A stretch of DNA of 64,000 bases from Allopusillimonas sp008369125. Lineage in GTDB: Bacteria > Pseudomonadota > Gammaproteobacteria > Burkholderiales > Burkholderiaceae_B. Under the pieces are notes generated by a model. It was given only the letters and a program-made list of their open reading frames with translations. It did not search any database and was not told the DNA's origin. This document shows positions 52,684-61,144 of the stretch, in pieces. The stretch spans positions 1,798,001 through 1,862,000 of the forward strand of contig NZ_VOAY01000001.1 in NCBI RefSeq assembly GCF_008369125.1, read 5' to 3'. The number at the start of each line of letters is the position of its first letter. Positions within the stretch are counted from its first letter, which is position 1. Position numbers and translations under genes: made by a program.

Positions 52684-53349
52684 ATGACCGAACTACAACG
52701 CCCTCAACTCGTCCTGCCCGAAAACCGTAAAAAACTACTGTTGCACTCTTGCTGCGCGCCTTGTTCAGGCGAAGTCATGGAGGCCATAACCGCTTCGGGT
52801 ATCGACTACGCCATTTACTTTTACAACCCCAACATCCATCCAGACCGCGAATACGAAATCCGCAAAAACGAAAACATCCGCTTCGCCGAGAAGCACAATA
52901 TTGCGTTTATCGATGCCGACTACGATCGCGACAACTGGTTCGAGCGTGTAAAAGGCCTTGAAAACGAGCCTGAGCGCGGAGAGCGCTGCACGGTCTGTTT
53001 CGATATGCGTTTTGAGCGCACGGCGCTGCATGCCCACGAAAATGGCTTTGACACCATTTCCAGCTCATTGGGCATTTCGCGCTGGAAGGACATGAACCAG
53101 ATCAACGGTTGCGGCGAGCGCGCTGCGGCACGCTACTCTGGCTTAATTTACTGGACCTACAACTGGCGCAAGGGCGGTGGTTCGGCGCGCATGATTGAAA
53201 TCAGCAAGCGCGAAGCGTTTTACCAACAAGAATACTGCGGCTGCGTCTACTCGCTGCGCGATACCAACCGCTACCGCAGATCACAGGGTCGCGAACGCAT
53301 CAAGATCGGCGTCAAATACTACGGCCAGGAAGACAGCGGCGAGGTTTGA
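52684..53349 (+). CDS. queH: Epoxyqueuosine reductase QueH
   Basis: QueH performs the last step of queuosine synthesis in tRNA, reducing epoxyqueuosine, and replaces QueG in many bacteria. The 221-residue protein has the family cysteine pattern: HSCCAPCSG (Cys23, 24 and 27), ERCTVCFDMR and the C-terminal EYCGCVYS, which hold iron-sulfur and metal ions. It is downstream of glnE in the same direction and converges on clpB across a shared terminator. Confidence 0.93.
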   Translation: MTELQRPQLVLPENRKKLLLHSCCAPCSGEVMEAITASGIDYAIYFYNPNIHPDREYEIRKNENIRFAEKHNIAFIDADYDRDNWFERVKGLENEPERGERCTVCFDMRFERTALHAHENGFDTISSSLGISRWKDMNQINGCGERAAARYSGLIYWTYNWRKGGGSARMIEISKREAFYQQEYCGCVYSLRDTNRYRRSQGRERIKIGVKYYGQEDSGEV

Positions 53350-53388
53350 TCGCTTAGCGCCTAACCCAATGGGCTGCATTACAAAACA

Positions 53389-53424
53389 AAGGCCTGGCAA
53401 GCATGAATATACTTGCCAGGCCTT
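53389..53424. terminator. Shared terminator between queH and clpB
   Basis: A perfect 13-bp stem AAGGCCTGGCAAG / CTTGCCAGGCCTT has a 10-base loop. On the minus strand TTTGTTTTGT follows. It lies between the converging queH and clpB stops and can serve both. Confidence 0.75.
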
Positions 53425-53458
53425 GTTGCCTTGCTTTAGTTACTCGTGGCCCAGCGTT

Positions 53459-56053
53459 TTACTGCAAGGTACGCTCAAACACGAATTCATCGTTGACCCA
53501 GTCAACCGGCACCACATCGTTGGGCCCAAACTTGCCTTCGAGCATTAACCTGGCCACCGGGTTTTCGATGTACTGCTGTATTGCACGCTTGAGCGGGCGG
53601 GCGCCAAACACAGGGTCAAAACCTGCCAGTGCAAGCTGAGCAATGGCCGCGTCAGTTACCTCAAGACGCATGTCTTTGTCAGCAAGACGCTGCCCCAGTC
53701 GCGCCACCTGTATGCGGGCAATAGACTCAATATGCTTGGCTTCAAGGCCATGGAATACCACCACCTCATCAATGCGATTCAGGAACTCGGGCCTGAACGA
53801 CTGCTTAAGCTCGCCCCAGATTACTTCCTTAACCACATCATAAGGTTGACCCGCCATACTCTGGATATGATGCGAACCCAGATTGGAAGTCATGATGATG
53901 ACCGTATTACGAAAGTCGACAGTACGGCCCTGACCATCGGTGAGACGCCCATCGTCGAGCACCTGCAGCAGCACGTTAAACACATCAGGGTGCGCTTTTT
54001 CAACCTCGTCAAGCAGGATGACACTGTAAGGCTTACGACGTACGGCCTCAGTCAGATAGCCGCCCTCTTCATAGCCTACATACCCCGGAGGTGCGCCGAT
54101 CAGTCGGGCAACCGAGTGTTTTTCCATAAACTCGCTCATATCGATACGAATGAGGTGGTCTTCTGAGTCAAACAGAAAGCTTGCCAGTGCCTTGGTAAGT
54201 TCGGTTTTACCCACCCCGGTAGGGCCCAGAAACAAAAATGAGCCATAGGGGCGTGAAGGATCAGACAAGCCCGCACGAGAGCGGCGAATGGCATCGGACA
54301 CCAGCATGACGGCTTCGTCCTGACCAACCACACGCTTATGCAGGTAGCTTTCCATTTGCAGCAGTTTTTCACGCTCACCCTGCATCATTTTGGAAACAGG
54401 GATACCGGTTGCACGGGAAACCACCTCGGCGATCTCTTCGGCTCCAACCTCTGTGCGCAACAAACGAGGCCTGTCATCTTGATCAGGCGCCTGCTTGCCC
54501 ACCTCTGCCGTTTTGAGGCGTGCCTCAAGCTCGGGCAATGTGCCGTACTGCAGCTCAGCCAGTTTGTCGTACTGCCCTTTGCGCTGCAGCTCGCCCATTT
54601 CGGCACGTACACGTTCGATTTCTTCTTTGATGGCCTGAGAACCCTGAACTGCGGCTTTCTCAGCCTTCCAGACCTCTTCGTAATCGTTGTACTCACGCTG
54701 CAAGTCGACCAGCTCGTCTTCGATAACTTTCAGGCGTCGCCGTGATGCGTCATCGCTGTCTTTATTGACGGCCTCGCGCTCGATTTTTAACTGAATAATA
54801 CGGCGATCAAGCCGGTCCATGACTTCGGGCTTGGAGTCGATCTCCATGCGAATGCGTGCCGCTGCCTCATCGATGAGGTCAATGGCCTTATCGGGCAGAA
54901 ACCGGTCAGTAATGTAGCGATGCGACAGCTCGGCAGCCGCAACAATGGCCGGATCAGTAATGGCAACGCCGTGATGCAGCTCATAGCGCTCTTGCAGACC
55001 ACGCAAAATGGCGATGGTGGATTCGACGTCAGGCTCGTTTACCAGCACTTTCTGGAAGCGGCGCTCAAGCGCAGCATCTTTTTCTATGTACTTACGGTAC
55101 TCGTCAAGCGTAGTGGCGCCGATGCAGTGGAGCTCGCCGCGCGAGAGCGCTGGCTTGAGCATGTTGCCAGCATCCATGGCACCTTCGGCTTTTCCGGCAC
55201 CCACCATGGTGTGCATTTCATCAATGAAGACAATGGTACGCCCTTCGTCTTGCGACAGTTCTTTAAGCACAGATTTGAGACGCTCTTCAAACTCGCCCCT
55301 GTACTTGGCACCAGCCAGCAGCGAAGCAAGATCTAGCGACAGCACGCGTTTGCCTTTAAGGGTTTCAGGCACCTCGTTGTTGACGATGCGCTGAGCCAAC
55401 CCCTCAACAATGGCTGTTTTCCCCACACCAGGCTCACCAATGAGCACTGGGTTGTTTTTGGTACGGCGTTGCAGTATCTGGATGGTACGGCGGATTTCGT
55501 CGTCTCGCCCGATAACGGGATCAAGCTTGCCCAGCCGCGCACGCTCTGTCACGTCAGTAGTGTATTTGGCAAGTGCCTCTCGGTTGGACTCGTCTTCAGC
55601 ATCTGACACCGCAGCACCACCACGGACGGCTTCAATTGCCGCCTCAAGCGCCTTGCGTTGCAGGCCGGTTTCGCGCAAGATGCGGCCGGTTTCGCCCTTG
55701 TCATCGGCCATGGCTAACAGAAACAGCTCGCTGGCTATATAGGTATCGCCACGACTCGCGGCTTCTTTTTCAGTGCGCGCCAAGGCAGCCTGAAGGTCAC
55801 GACCAACCTGAATATTGCCTTCTGCGCCCTGCACTTGCGGAAACCCTTCGATCTGGGTGTTGAGCGCCGAAGTGAGGCGGGTTGCTGACACGCCTGCGCG
55901 AGCGAGCAAACTACCCGTGCCGCTGTCAGTATCGGAAAGCAGCGCCGAGAGTACATGCGCCGGCTCAATGTAGGGGTTGTCACGCCTTACGGCCAGGCTT
56001 TGTGCGTCGGCGATGGCCTGCTGAAACTTAGTGGTGAGTTTATCGAATCGCAT
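53459..56053 (-). CDS. clpB: Disaggregase chaperone ClpB
   Basis: ClpB is a hexameric AAA+ machine that pulls proteins from aggregates with DnaK. The 864-residue protein has the N-domain repeat, the first AAA module (Walker A GEPGVGKT, 206-213), the coiled-coil middle domain (about 410-530) and the second AAA module (GPTGVGKTELTKAL). The lack of an IGF/L ClpP-binding loop, the presence of the middle domain and the full length separate it from ClpA/ClpC. A heat-shock-like promoter lies upstream. Confidence 0.97.
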   Translation of the reverse strand: MRFDKLTTKFQQAIADAQSLAVRRDNPYIEPAHVLSALLSDTDSGTGSLLARAGVSATRLTSALNTQIEGFPQVQGAEGNIQVGRDLQAALARTEKEAASRGDTYIASELFLLAMADDKGETGRILRETGLQRKALEAAIEAVRGGAAVSDAEDESNREALAKYTTDVTERARLGKLDPVIGRDDEIRRTIQILQRRTKNNPVLIGEPGVGKTAIVEGLAQRIVNNEVPETLKGKRVLSLDLASLLAGAKYRGEFEERLKSVLKELSQDEGRTIVFIDEMHTMVGAGKAEGAMDAGNMLKPALSRGELHCIGATTLDEYRKYIEKDAALERRFQKVLVNEPDVESTIAILRGLQERYELHHGVAITDPAIVAAAELSHRYITDRFLPDKAIDLIDEAAARIRMEIDSKPEVMDRLDRRIIQLKIEREAVNKDSDDASRRRLKVIEDELVDLQREYNDYEEVWKAEKAAVQGSQAIKEEIERVRAEMGELQRKGQYDKLAELQYGTLPELEARLKTAEVGKQAPDQDDRPRLLRTEVGAEEIAEVVSRATGIPVSKMMQGEREKLLQMESYLHKRVVGQDEAVMLVSDAIRRSRAGLSDPSRPYGSFLFLGPTGVGKTELTKALASFLFDSEDHLIRIDMSEFMEKHSVARLIGAPPGYVGYEEGGYLTEAVRRKPYSVILLDEVEKAHPDVFNVLLQVLDDGRLTDGQGRTVDFRNTVIIMTSNLGSHHIQSMAGQPYDVVKEVIWGELKQSFRPEFLNRIDEVVVFHGLEAKHIESIARIQVARLGQRLADKDMRLEVTDAAIAQLALAGFDPVFGARPLKRAIQQYIENPVARLMLEGKFGPNDVVPVDWVNDEFVFERTLQ

Positions 56054-56100
56054 AGGTTTTTCACGTCGAATTAAAAAGGGGCCGCTGGCCCGGATAGCCT

Positions 56101-56130
56101 ATAGGTGTGGTCGAAATGCAGGATTTCAAC
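56101..56130 (-). promoter_or_regulatory. Candidate sigma32 heat-shock promoter of clpB
   Basis: On the minus strand GTTGAAA (56124-56130) matches the sigma32 -35 core. After 13 bases comes CCACACCTAT (56101-56110), a partial match to the CCCCAT-type -10. It is about 50 bases before the clpB ATG, and heat-shock control of clpB is the rule in proteobacteria. Confidence 0.45.
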
Positions 56131-56186
56131 CCCTTTTGCGCCAAAAACCCTTGATTTCGCCACATCGCGTCGCGCGTCTCGTATAC

Positions 56187-56200
56187 TTGATCTATCTCAA
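56187..56200 (+). promoter_or_regulatory. FNR-like box upstream of fnr
   Basis: TTGAT-CTAT-CTCAA matches the FNR site TTGAT-N4-ATCAA with one mismatch. It is 117 bases before the fnr ATG, so autoregulation is likely. A TACAAT at 56237-56242 could be the -10. Confidence 0.5.
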
Positions 56201-56316
56201 GTATTGAGCAGAAACAAACACATGTTTGAAAACGCCTACAATACCCACCGTACTGTCGCAACAGCGCAGCACCGACAAGCTAATGTCATTATTAGCTGTC
56301 CACCAAGACGAGATTT

Positions 56317-57045
56317 ATGCCCAAAAGAATTACCCTTACACCGGAAGCGAGTCGTTGCTCAACCTGCATGCTCAGCGAGATATGCCTTCCACTGGGCATG
56401 CCACGCAACGAGGTAGCTCAACTTGATGAACTCGTCCAGGAACGCATACGCATCCCGAAAGGCAAGGCATTGTTTCAGCTGGGCGACAAAGCTGACGCCG
56501 TATACGGATTGCGTTTCGGCTCGTTGAAGACTCAGCTTGAAGACGCATCAGGCCACATGCAAATTACGGGCTTTTTACTGCCCGGCGAGATCGTGGGGCT
56601 TGACGGCCTGCTTGAAAACACGCACGTATGCCAGGCAATTGCGCTTGAAGACAGCGAAGTATGTGTCATACCCCTGAATGAACTGGATATATTGGGGCAG
56701 AAATTACCCTCCCTGCAGCCGCAGTTTCGACGCCTCATGAGCAAAGAAATCAACCGATCACACCGCTTGGCCATGGCCTTGGGTGCTTTGCGGTCTGAGC
56801 AAAGGCTGGCCGCATTTCTGGTCAACCTGTCGCAACGGTTGGCGATATTGGGGTACTCACCGGTCGAGTTTATTTTGCGTATGAGCCGCGAAGAAATCGG
56901 CAATTACCTGGGTCTCACACTCGAAACCATTAGCCGATTATTTTCGAGATTTGCGCGCGAAGGCCTGATCCGCGTTCAGCAGCGTGAAGTGCATATACTC
57001 GATATGCGCACTCTGCAGGAGTTGTCCGGAAACGATTGCGGGTAG
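56317..57045 (+). CDS. fnr: Oxygen-sensing regulator FNR
   Basis: FNR is a 4Fe-4S transcription regulator active without oxygen. The 242-residue protein has three N-terminal ligands (Cys14, Cys17 and Cys23; CxxCx5C) and the fourth at Cys116 (DSEVCVIP). A cAMP-receptor-like domain and a dimer helix lie between. The HTH (SREEIGNYLGLTLETISRLFSRF) includes the ETISR recognition helix typical of TTGAT-N4-ATCAA sites. It is next to the cco cluster, whose first gene has a perfect FNR box, so it probably controls it. Confidence 0.95.
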   Translation: MPKRITLTPEASRCSTCMLSEICLPLGMPRNEVAQLDELVQERIRIPKGKALFQLGDKADAVYGLRFGSLKTQLEDASGHMQITGFLLPGEIVGLDGLLENTHVCQAIALEDSEVCVIPLNELDILGQKLPSLQPQFRRLMSKEINRSHRLAMALGALRSEQRLAAFLVNLSQRLAILGYSPVEFILRMSREEIGNYLGLTLETISRLFSRFAREGLIRVQQREVHILDMRTLQELSGNDCG

Positions 57046-57050
57046 GCTCT

Positions 57051-57215
57051 GCCCTGCCTGTGGTGATCTAGAACACGGCAGGGCTCTTGCCTGAGGCCCT
57101 TGACCACAGCTGGGCCGTTGCTCAGGGCACCCTCGGATACTGCTAGGCTCTTGCATAATGTGCCCTCGAACACGGCCAGACCCTGCCTGCGTCCTCGAAC
57201 ACGGCAAGGCCCCAA
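57051..57215. repeat. Degenerate repeats and hairpin after fnr
   Basis: A stem GCCCTGCC / GGCAGGGC (57051-57058 with 57077-57084) may end fnr transcription. From about 57066, five degenerate units of 30-34 bases share CTCGAACACGGC-like sequence; the last two are closest. No coding potential is seen. They fill the convergent gap between fnr and the small membrane gene. Confidence 0.6.
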
Positions 57216-57220
57216 GACCT

Positions 57221-57475
57221 TCAGTCGTTGACCGGGTCGCCAAACTCGTCAAGAATAATGCCGCGTGGCGCCATATGCAGCGTCAGCGCACTCGATAGCG
57301 CCGACATCAGCCAAAACAGAAAAAAGCCGCCCGCATAAACCTGCTGGCGGCTCGCACTGATGTGGCCTAAAAACTCGATATCAAGCGGATCGATAAACGC
57401 GAACACTGTGGCGCTGGTTGCCGCGCCCACCAAAAACGATGGCCATAAAATCCACATCCATGAACGTCGCCGCAT
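57221..57475 (-). CDS. Small two-helix membrane protein of the cco cluster
   Basis: This 84-residue protein has two hydrophobic helices (about 7-28 and 47-68) and a short acidic C-terminus (GIILDEFGDPVND). I do not recognise a named family. It is the last gene of the minus-strand cco run, 46 bases after ccoH, which suggests a link to oxidase assembly, but only by position. Confidence 0.65.
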   Translation of the reverse strand: MRRRSWMWILWPSFLVGAATSATVFAFIDPLDIEFLGHISASRQQVYAGGFFLFWLMSALSSALTLHMAPRGIILDEFGDPVND

Positions 57476-57521
57476 AATACTTGATCTCCCGTTGTGGTTA
57501 TTGCTTTGGCCGATTGTAGCG

Positions 57522-57851
57522 TCAACGGGCAGCAGCGTCAGGCCCTTGTTGCTGTGAGGTCACCTTCTGCCCCGATTCGGCTCCCACAGCCTTGGCGGTG
57601 TCCGTCCGCTCAACCACCAAACCGCGCTTGACGCCACCATCAGTAATGGCCACATCGGAGAAATTTTGCACGGCCAGCACAATGGTAATGGCACACGCAA
57701 CAATAGCCAATGCCGGGCCTGCCATGATGATCCAAGGCCAGGGCTCCTTGTACCAGGGTCTGGGAGCAGGCGTACGATCTACACCCGTGAACGCGTGTTT
57801 GCTGTGCGCCTGCTGTGTTAGGCCTGAATGTTGCTGAGCCGCTCGAGACAT
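57522..57851 (-). CDS. ccoH: Short CcoH/FixH-like oxidase assembly protein
   Basis: CcoH helps assemble cbb3 oxidase and contacts CcoN. This 109-residue protein has a WYKEPWPWIIMAGPALAIVACAITIVLA helix and the FixH motif SDVAITDGGVKRGLVVERT. It then ends after a short polar tail. Usual FixH proteins are about 150-170 residues and continue into a periplasmic domain, which is absent here with no obvious frameshift. It follows ccoG by 15 bases. Confidence 0.8.
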   Translation of the reverse strand: MSRAAQQHSGLTQQAHSKHAFTGVDRTPAPRPWYKEPWPWIIMAGPALAIVACAITIVLAVQNFSDVAITDGGVKRGLVVERTDTAKAVGAESGQKVTSQQQGPDAAAR

Positions 57852-57866
57852 GGCAATACCCCTTCG

Positions 57867-59372
57867 TTAATTTGGTACAAAATAGCTGGATTTTTCAGCA
57901 ACAACTGTTGTCTTGCCATCATCGTACTGGCCAGTCGACTTAATTTCGATATTATGCAACCCCGGCGTGGCGTTATTGGCCGGCAGTCGCACCACAATGG
58001 GAACCAGGCGATTCGAGGCGGCTGGCACCTCGACAACATCCGTGTTTTCATCTGCCGTCGCTACCGACAAGCCCGGCAAGCCGTCAACACTGAGCGTCAG
58101 AGTTAGCGGTGATTCAGATGTATTGATCAACTGCAGACGGAATACGTTCTCGATCACGCCTCCAGCCACTTCACGACCGAGAGCACCACGGTCTCGAATG
58201 ACATCCATCCGTAGCGTCGTACGTGTAACCAGAGAAACCACGAAACCTATGGCAACCAGGGTCAGAATCGCAGAGTAAATAAGCACACGCGGCCTGAACA
58301 GACGCTTGCGAGCCTGAGGTTGCGACAGCCCGTCGGTAATTGCCCTACCCGAGGTATAGCGAATCAAACCCGGAGCGTAATCCATTTTTTCCATGACTTG
58401 ATCACAGGCATCGACACAGGCGCCGCAGCCTATGCACATGTACTGCAGGCCATCGCGGATATCGATACCCGTGGGGCACACCTGCACACAGAGACTGCAG
58501 TCAACGCAGTCGCCCATACCTGCTTCTTTGTGGTCAATACGGCGTGAGCGCCCGCCACGCGGCTCGCCACGGACGTGGTCGTAAGTAACTACGAACGTAT
58601 CGTCGTCGACCATGACGCTCTGGAAGCGAGCATACGGGCACATATACTGACAAACGGCTTCGCGCATAAAGCCCGCGTTGCCCCAGGTGGCAAATGAATA
58701 AAACACCATCCAGAACCACTGCCAGGGCCCCAGGGTAAAGTGCAGCAACCCCATGCCAAGCTCACGAATTGGCGCAAAATACCCAATAAACGTAGACCCC
58801 GTCCACCAGGCAATGGCTATCCAGACAAGATGCTTGGTGGCCTTGAGACGAAGCTTGCGCCAGCCCCAGGGTGCCTCATCCAGACGAATACGGGCCAGTC
58901 TGTCGCCTTCGATGCGGCGCTCGACCCACATGAAAATTTCGGTATAAACCGTCTGTGGACAGGCATAACCACAGAAGAGACGCCCGGCTATGGCGGTAAA
59001 CAGAAACAGCGCAAAGGCGGACAGAACCAGCAATACAGCCAGATAAATAACGTCTTGAGGCCACAAGACCATACCAAAGATATAAAACTTGCGCGCCCCA
59101 AGATCGAACAGCACGGCCTGGCGACCATTGTATTGCAGCCACGGCAGGCCATAGAACACCAACTGCGTGAGAAACACCATGACGATGCGCCAGCGCGCAA
59201 ATATCCCCGTGACCGAACGCGGGTAGATCTTGTTGCGTACATCGGCAAGCGCTTTCTCAACTTGCGGAGAGGAACCCCCGTTGACCTTTTCAACACGTGG
59301 CGGACGCCATGCCGGCGTGGCCTGGGCATCCGCTTTGGGTTCAGCGGGCCTTACGGTGGGTTTACTACTCAT
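57867..59372 (-). CDS. ccoG: Cytochrome oxidase accessory protein CcoG
   Basis: CcoG is a membrane iron-sulfur protein that reduces copper during cbb3 assembly. The 501-residue protein has several membrane helices including the GRLFCGYACPQTVYTEIFMW signature. Two 4Fe-4S motifs follow (CVDCSLCVQVCPTG and CIGCGACVDACDQVM), then a C-terminal Ig-like domain (LPANNATPGLHNIEI). It lies between ccoP and ccoH. Confidence 0.95.
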   Translation of the reverse strand: MSSKPTVRPAEPKADAQATPAWRPPRVEKVNGGSSPQVEKALADVRNKIYPRSVTGIFARWRIVMVFLTQLVFYGLPWLQYNGRQAVLFDLGARKFYIFGMVLWPQDVIYLAVLLVLSAFALFLFTAIAGRLFCGYACPQTVYTEIFMWVERRIEGDRLARIRLDEAPWGWRKLRLKATKHLVWIAIAWWTGSTFIGYFAPIRELGMGLLHFTLGPWQWFWMVFYSFATWGNAGFMREAVCQYMCPYARFQSVMVDDDTFVVTYDHVRGEPRGGRSRRIDHKEAGMGDCVDCSLCVQVCPTGIDIRDGLQYMCIGCGACVDACDQVMEKMDYAPGLIRYTSGRAITDGLSQPQARKRLFRPRVLIYSAILTLVAIGFVVSLVTRTTLRMDVIRDRGALGREVAGGVIENVFRLQLINTSESPLTLTLSVDGLPGLSVATADENTDVVEVPAASNRLVPIVVRLPANNATPGLHNIEIKSTGQYDDGKTTVVAEKSSYFVPN

Positions 59373-59389
59373 GGTATGCCTCTATGCGT

Positions 59390-60307
59390 TTACTTCGCCG
59401 CGGATGCCGGATTCGACAGACCCCACACCCAACCTGCAAGCATGCGGATCTGGTCTTCACTCAGAATGCCTTCTTGGGCAGGCATTATGTTTTCACGTCC
59501 ATTCAATATGGTCTTAACAATAGACGCCTCTGAGCTGCCGTACAGCCACACATTGTCTGTCAGATTTGGGGCCCCCACGAGGGGGTTGCCTTTACCTTCG
59601 ACGCCGTGGCAGGCCACGCAAAACGTGTCAAAACCACGTTTTCCTGGCACCACTTTCAGCTGGTCTGCCGCCAGCCCTGAGAGCGACCGTACATATTGCG
59701 CAATGTTGGACGCTTCGGATGCACTGATCTGTGCCGACCATGGAGGCATGATGCCATGCCGGCCTTTGGTAATCGTCTGCACAATGGTTTCAGGCTCGCC
59801 ACCGTATAGCCAGTCGCCGTCAGTCAGGTTGGGAAAACTGCCGGCACCGCGCGCGTCTGAGCCGTGGCATTGTGCGCAGTTGTTCAAGAACAGCCTTTGC
59901 CCAATTTGGCGGGCCTCAGCATCATGCGCAATTTCGGTAATTGGCATTTCGCGGTAGGCCGCGTACAGGGGCTCGATACGCTCTCTGAGCGCCTCCTGGT
60001 GCTGCTTGACCTCTTTGGCTGCAGAAAAGCCCAGCAGGCCATCGTAGCTACCCAACCCAGGGTACAAGAACAGCACACCTAAGGCCGCCACACACAAAAG
60101 AATGTAAAACACCGTCCACCAGCGTGGTACAGGCGTATTGAGCTCAGTCAGGTCACCGTCCCAAACATGGCCTGTATCTTCGACTGCTGGCACCTGGCGG
60201 CCCAGCCATGCCCGTTGCGTATACAACAGCCACAAACAGAAGGCAATACCGCCAAGCGTAATGGCTGCAATGAACCAGCTCCAGAAGCTGCTCACAAATT
60301 CATTCAT
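59390..60307 (-). CDS. ccoP: cbb3 oxidase dihaem cytochrome c subunit CcoP
   Basis: CcoP passes electrons to CcoO in cbb3-type oxidase. The 305-residue protein has two N-terminal membrane helices (as in longer CcoP forms), then two c-type haem sites: CAQCHG (from residue 144) and CVACHG. Methionine ligands are seen in GIMPPW and NIMPAQEG. Its ATG overlaps the ccoQ stop by 8 bases. Confidence 0.97.
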   Translation of the reverse strand: MNEFVSSFWSWFIAAITLGGIAFCLWLLYTQRAWLGRQVPAVEDTGHVWDGDLTELNTPVPRWWTVFYILLCVAALGVLFLYPGLGSYDGLLGFSAAKEVKQHQEALRERIEPLYAAYREMPITEIAHDAEARQIGQRLFLNNCAQCHGSDARGAGSFPNLTDGDWLYGGEPETIVQTITKGRHGIMPPWSAQISASEASNIAQYVRSLSGLAADQLKVVPGKRGFDTFCVACHGVEGKGNPLVGAPNLTDNVWLYGSSEASIVKTILNGRENIMPAQEGILSEDQIRMLAGWVWGLSNPASAAK

Positions 60308-60473
60308 GATTGATCCCTTCTTTCTTATTCATCACGGGCTCGTCAGGCAACGCGAAGGGCAGCATGGCCGCCTCACGATTCGCGTCCGCACGCCCTCTCG
60401 AGAATGCCCACCACACAATCCCCAGAAAAGTGATCATGGCAAGCAGCGTCGCGATTGCATTCAGGACAGCCAT
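60300..60473 (-). CDS. ccoQ: cbb3 oxidase small subunit CcoQ
   Basis: This short gene fills the gap between ccoO and ccoP. The 57-residue product begins MAVLNAIATLLAMITFLGIV, then WWAFSRGRADANREAAMLPF and a polar tail, the CcoQ/FixQ pattern of one helix followed by a conserved basic stretch. Its ATG directly follows the ccoO stop (TAAATG). Its stop lies 8 bases inside ccoP, so all three are coupled. Confidence 0.88.
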   Translation of the reverse strand: MAVLNAIATLLAMITFLGIVWWAFSRGRADANREAAMLPFALPDEPVMNKKEGINHE

Positions 60474-61130
60474 TTAGCGCACCCCTTCCGAAACAACCTT
60501 GGCTGCGGCCTCACGCCCCGCCACACCCAGCCCCTGCAGATAAGCCACGACGGCATCTTCTTCGGTCTTGTCTTTGAGCGCTTCGGGCGCTGCCTGGATT
60601 TCTTCGTCGGTATATGGCACACCAAGCATGCGCAATCTGCTCATGCGTGTTTGCACGTTAGTGCCTTCTACTGTGTTGTGCTGCAGCCAGGGGTAGGCAG
60701 GCATATTCGACTCCTTTACAACCATGCGCGGATCACGCAGGTGCAGGCGGTGCCAGTCGTCTGAATAGCGCTGACCCACACGCGCCAGATCGGGACCGGT
60801 GCGCTTGGAGCCCCACAAAAATGGGAACTCGTAGCTGGATTCGCCAGCCAGTGAGTAAGGGCCATAACGCTGCACTTCGTGGCTAAGCATGCGAATTTGC
60901 TGCGAGTGACAGCCAACGCAACCTTCACGTATATAGATATCACGCCCCACCAGCCTCAAGGCTTCGTAAGGTTTGACACCCTCTGTGGGCGTGGTCATCG
61001 AATGCTGGAAAAACAGCGGCACGATCTGGACCAGCCCTGCGAAAGAAATCACCAGAATGCTCAAAATAATGAGCAGACCGACGTTGGTTTCAATCAGCTT
61101 GTGCGAAAAACCGCTAGCTTTCTTAGACAT
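60474..61130 (-). CDS. ccoO: cbb3 oxidase monohaem cytochrome c subunit CcoO
   Basis: CcoO hands electrons to the catalytic subunit. The 218-residue protein has an N-terminal membrane anchor (VGLLIILSILVISFAGLVQIVPLFF) and one haem c site CVGCHS in REGCVGCHSQQIR. Typical segments GPYSLAGESSYEFPFLWGSKRTGPDLARVG and SNMPAYPWL (Met ligand) are present. It follows ccoN by 14 bases. Confidence 0.97.
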   Translation of the reverse strand: MSKKASGFSHKLIETNVGLLIILSILVISFAGLVQIVPLFFQHSMTTPTEGVKPYEALRLVGRDIYIREGCVGCHSQQIRMLSHEVQRYGPYSLAGESSYEFPFLWGSKRTGPDLARVGQRYSDDWHRLHLRDPRMVVKESNMPAYPWLQHNTVEGTNVQTRMSRLRMLGVPYTDEEIQAAPEALKDKTEEDAVVAYLQGLGVAGREAAAKVVSEGVR

Positions 61131-61144
61131 AATTCAGGCTCTCC

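Noticed and set aside
57066..57215. Possible CRISPR array or REP elements
   Set aside because: Units run directly into each other, are degenerate, and lack palindromic repeats with unique spacers.
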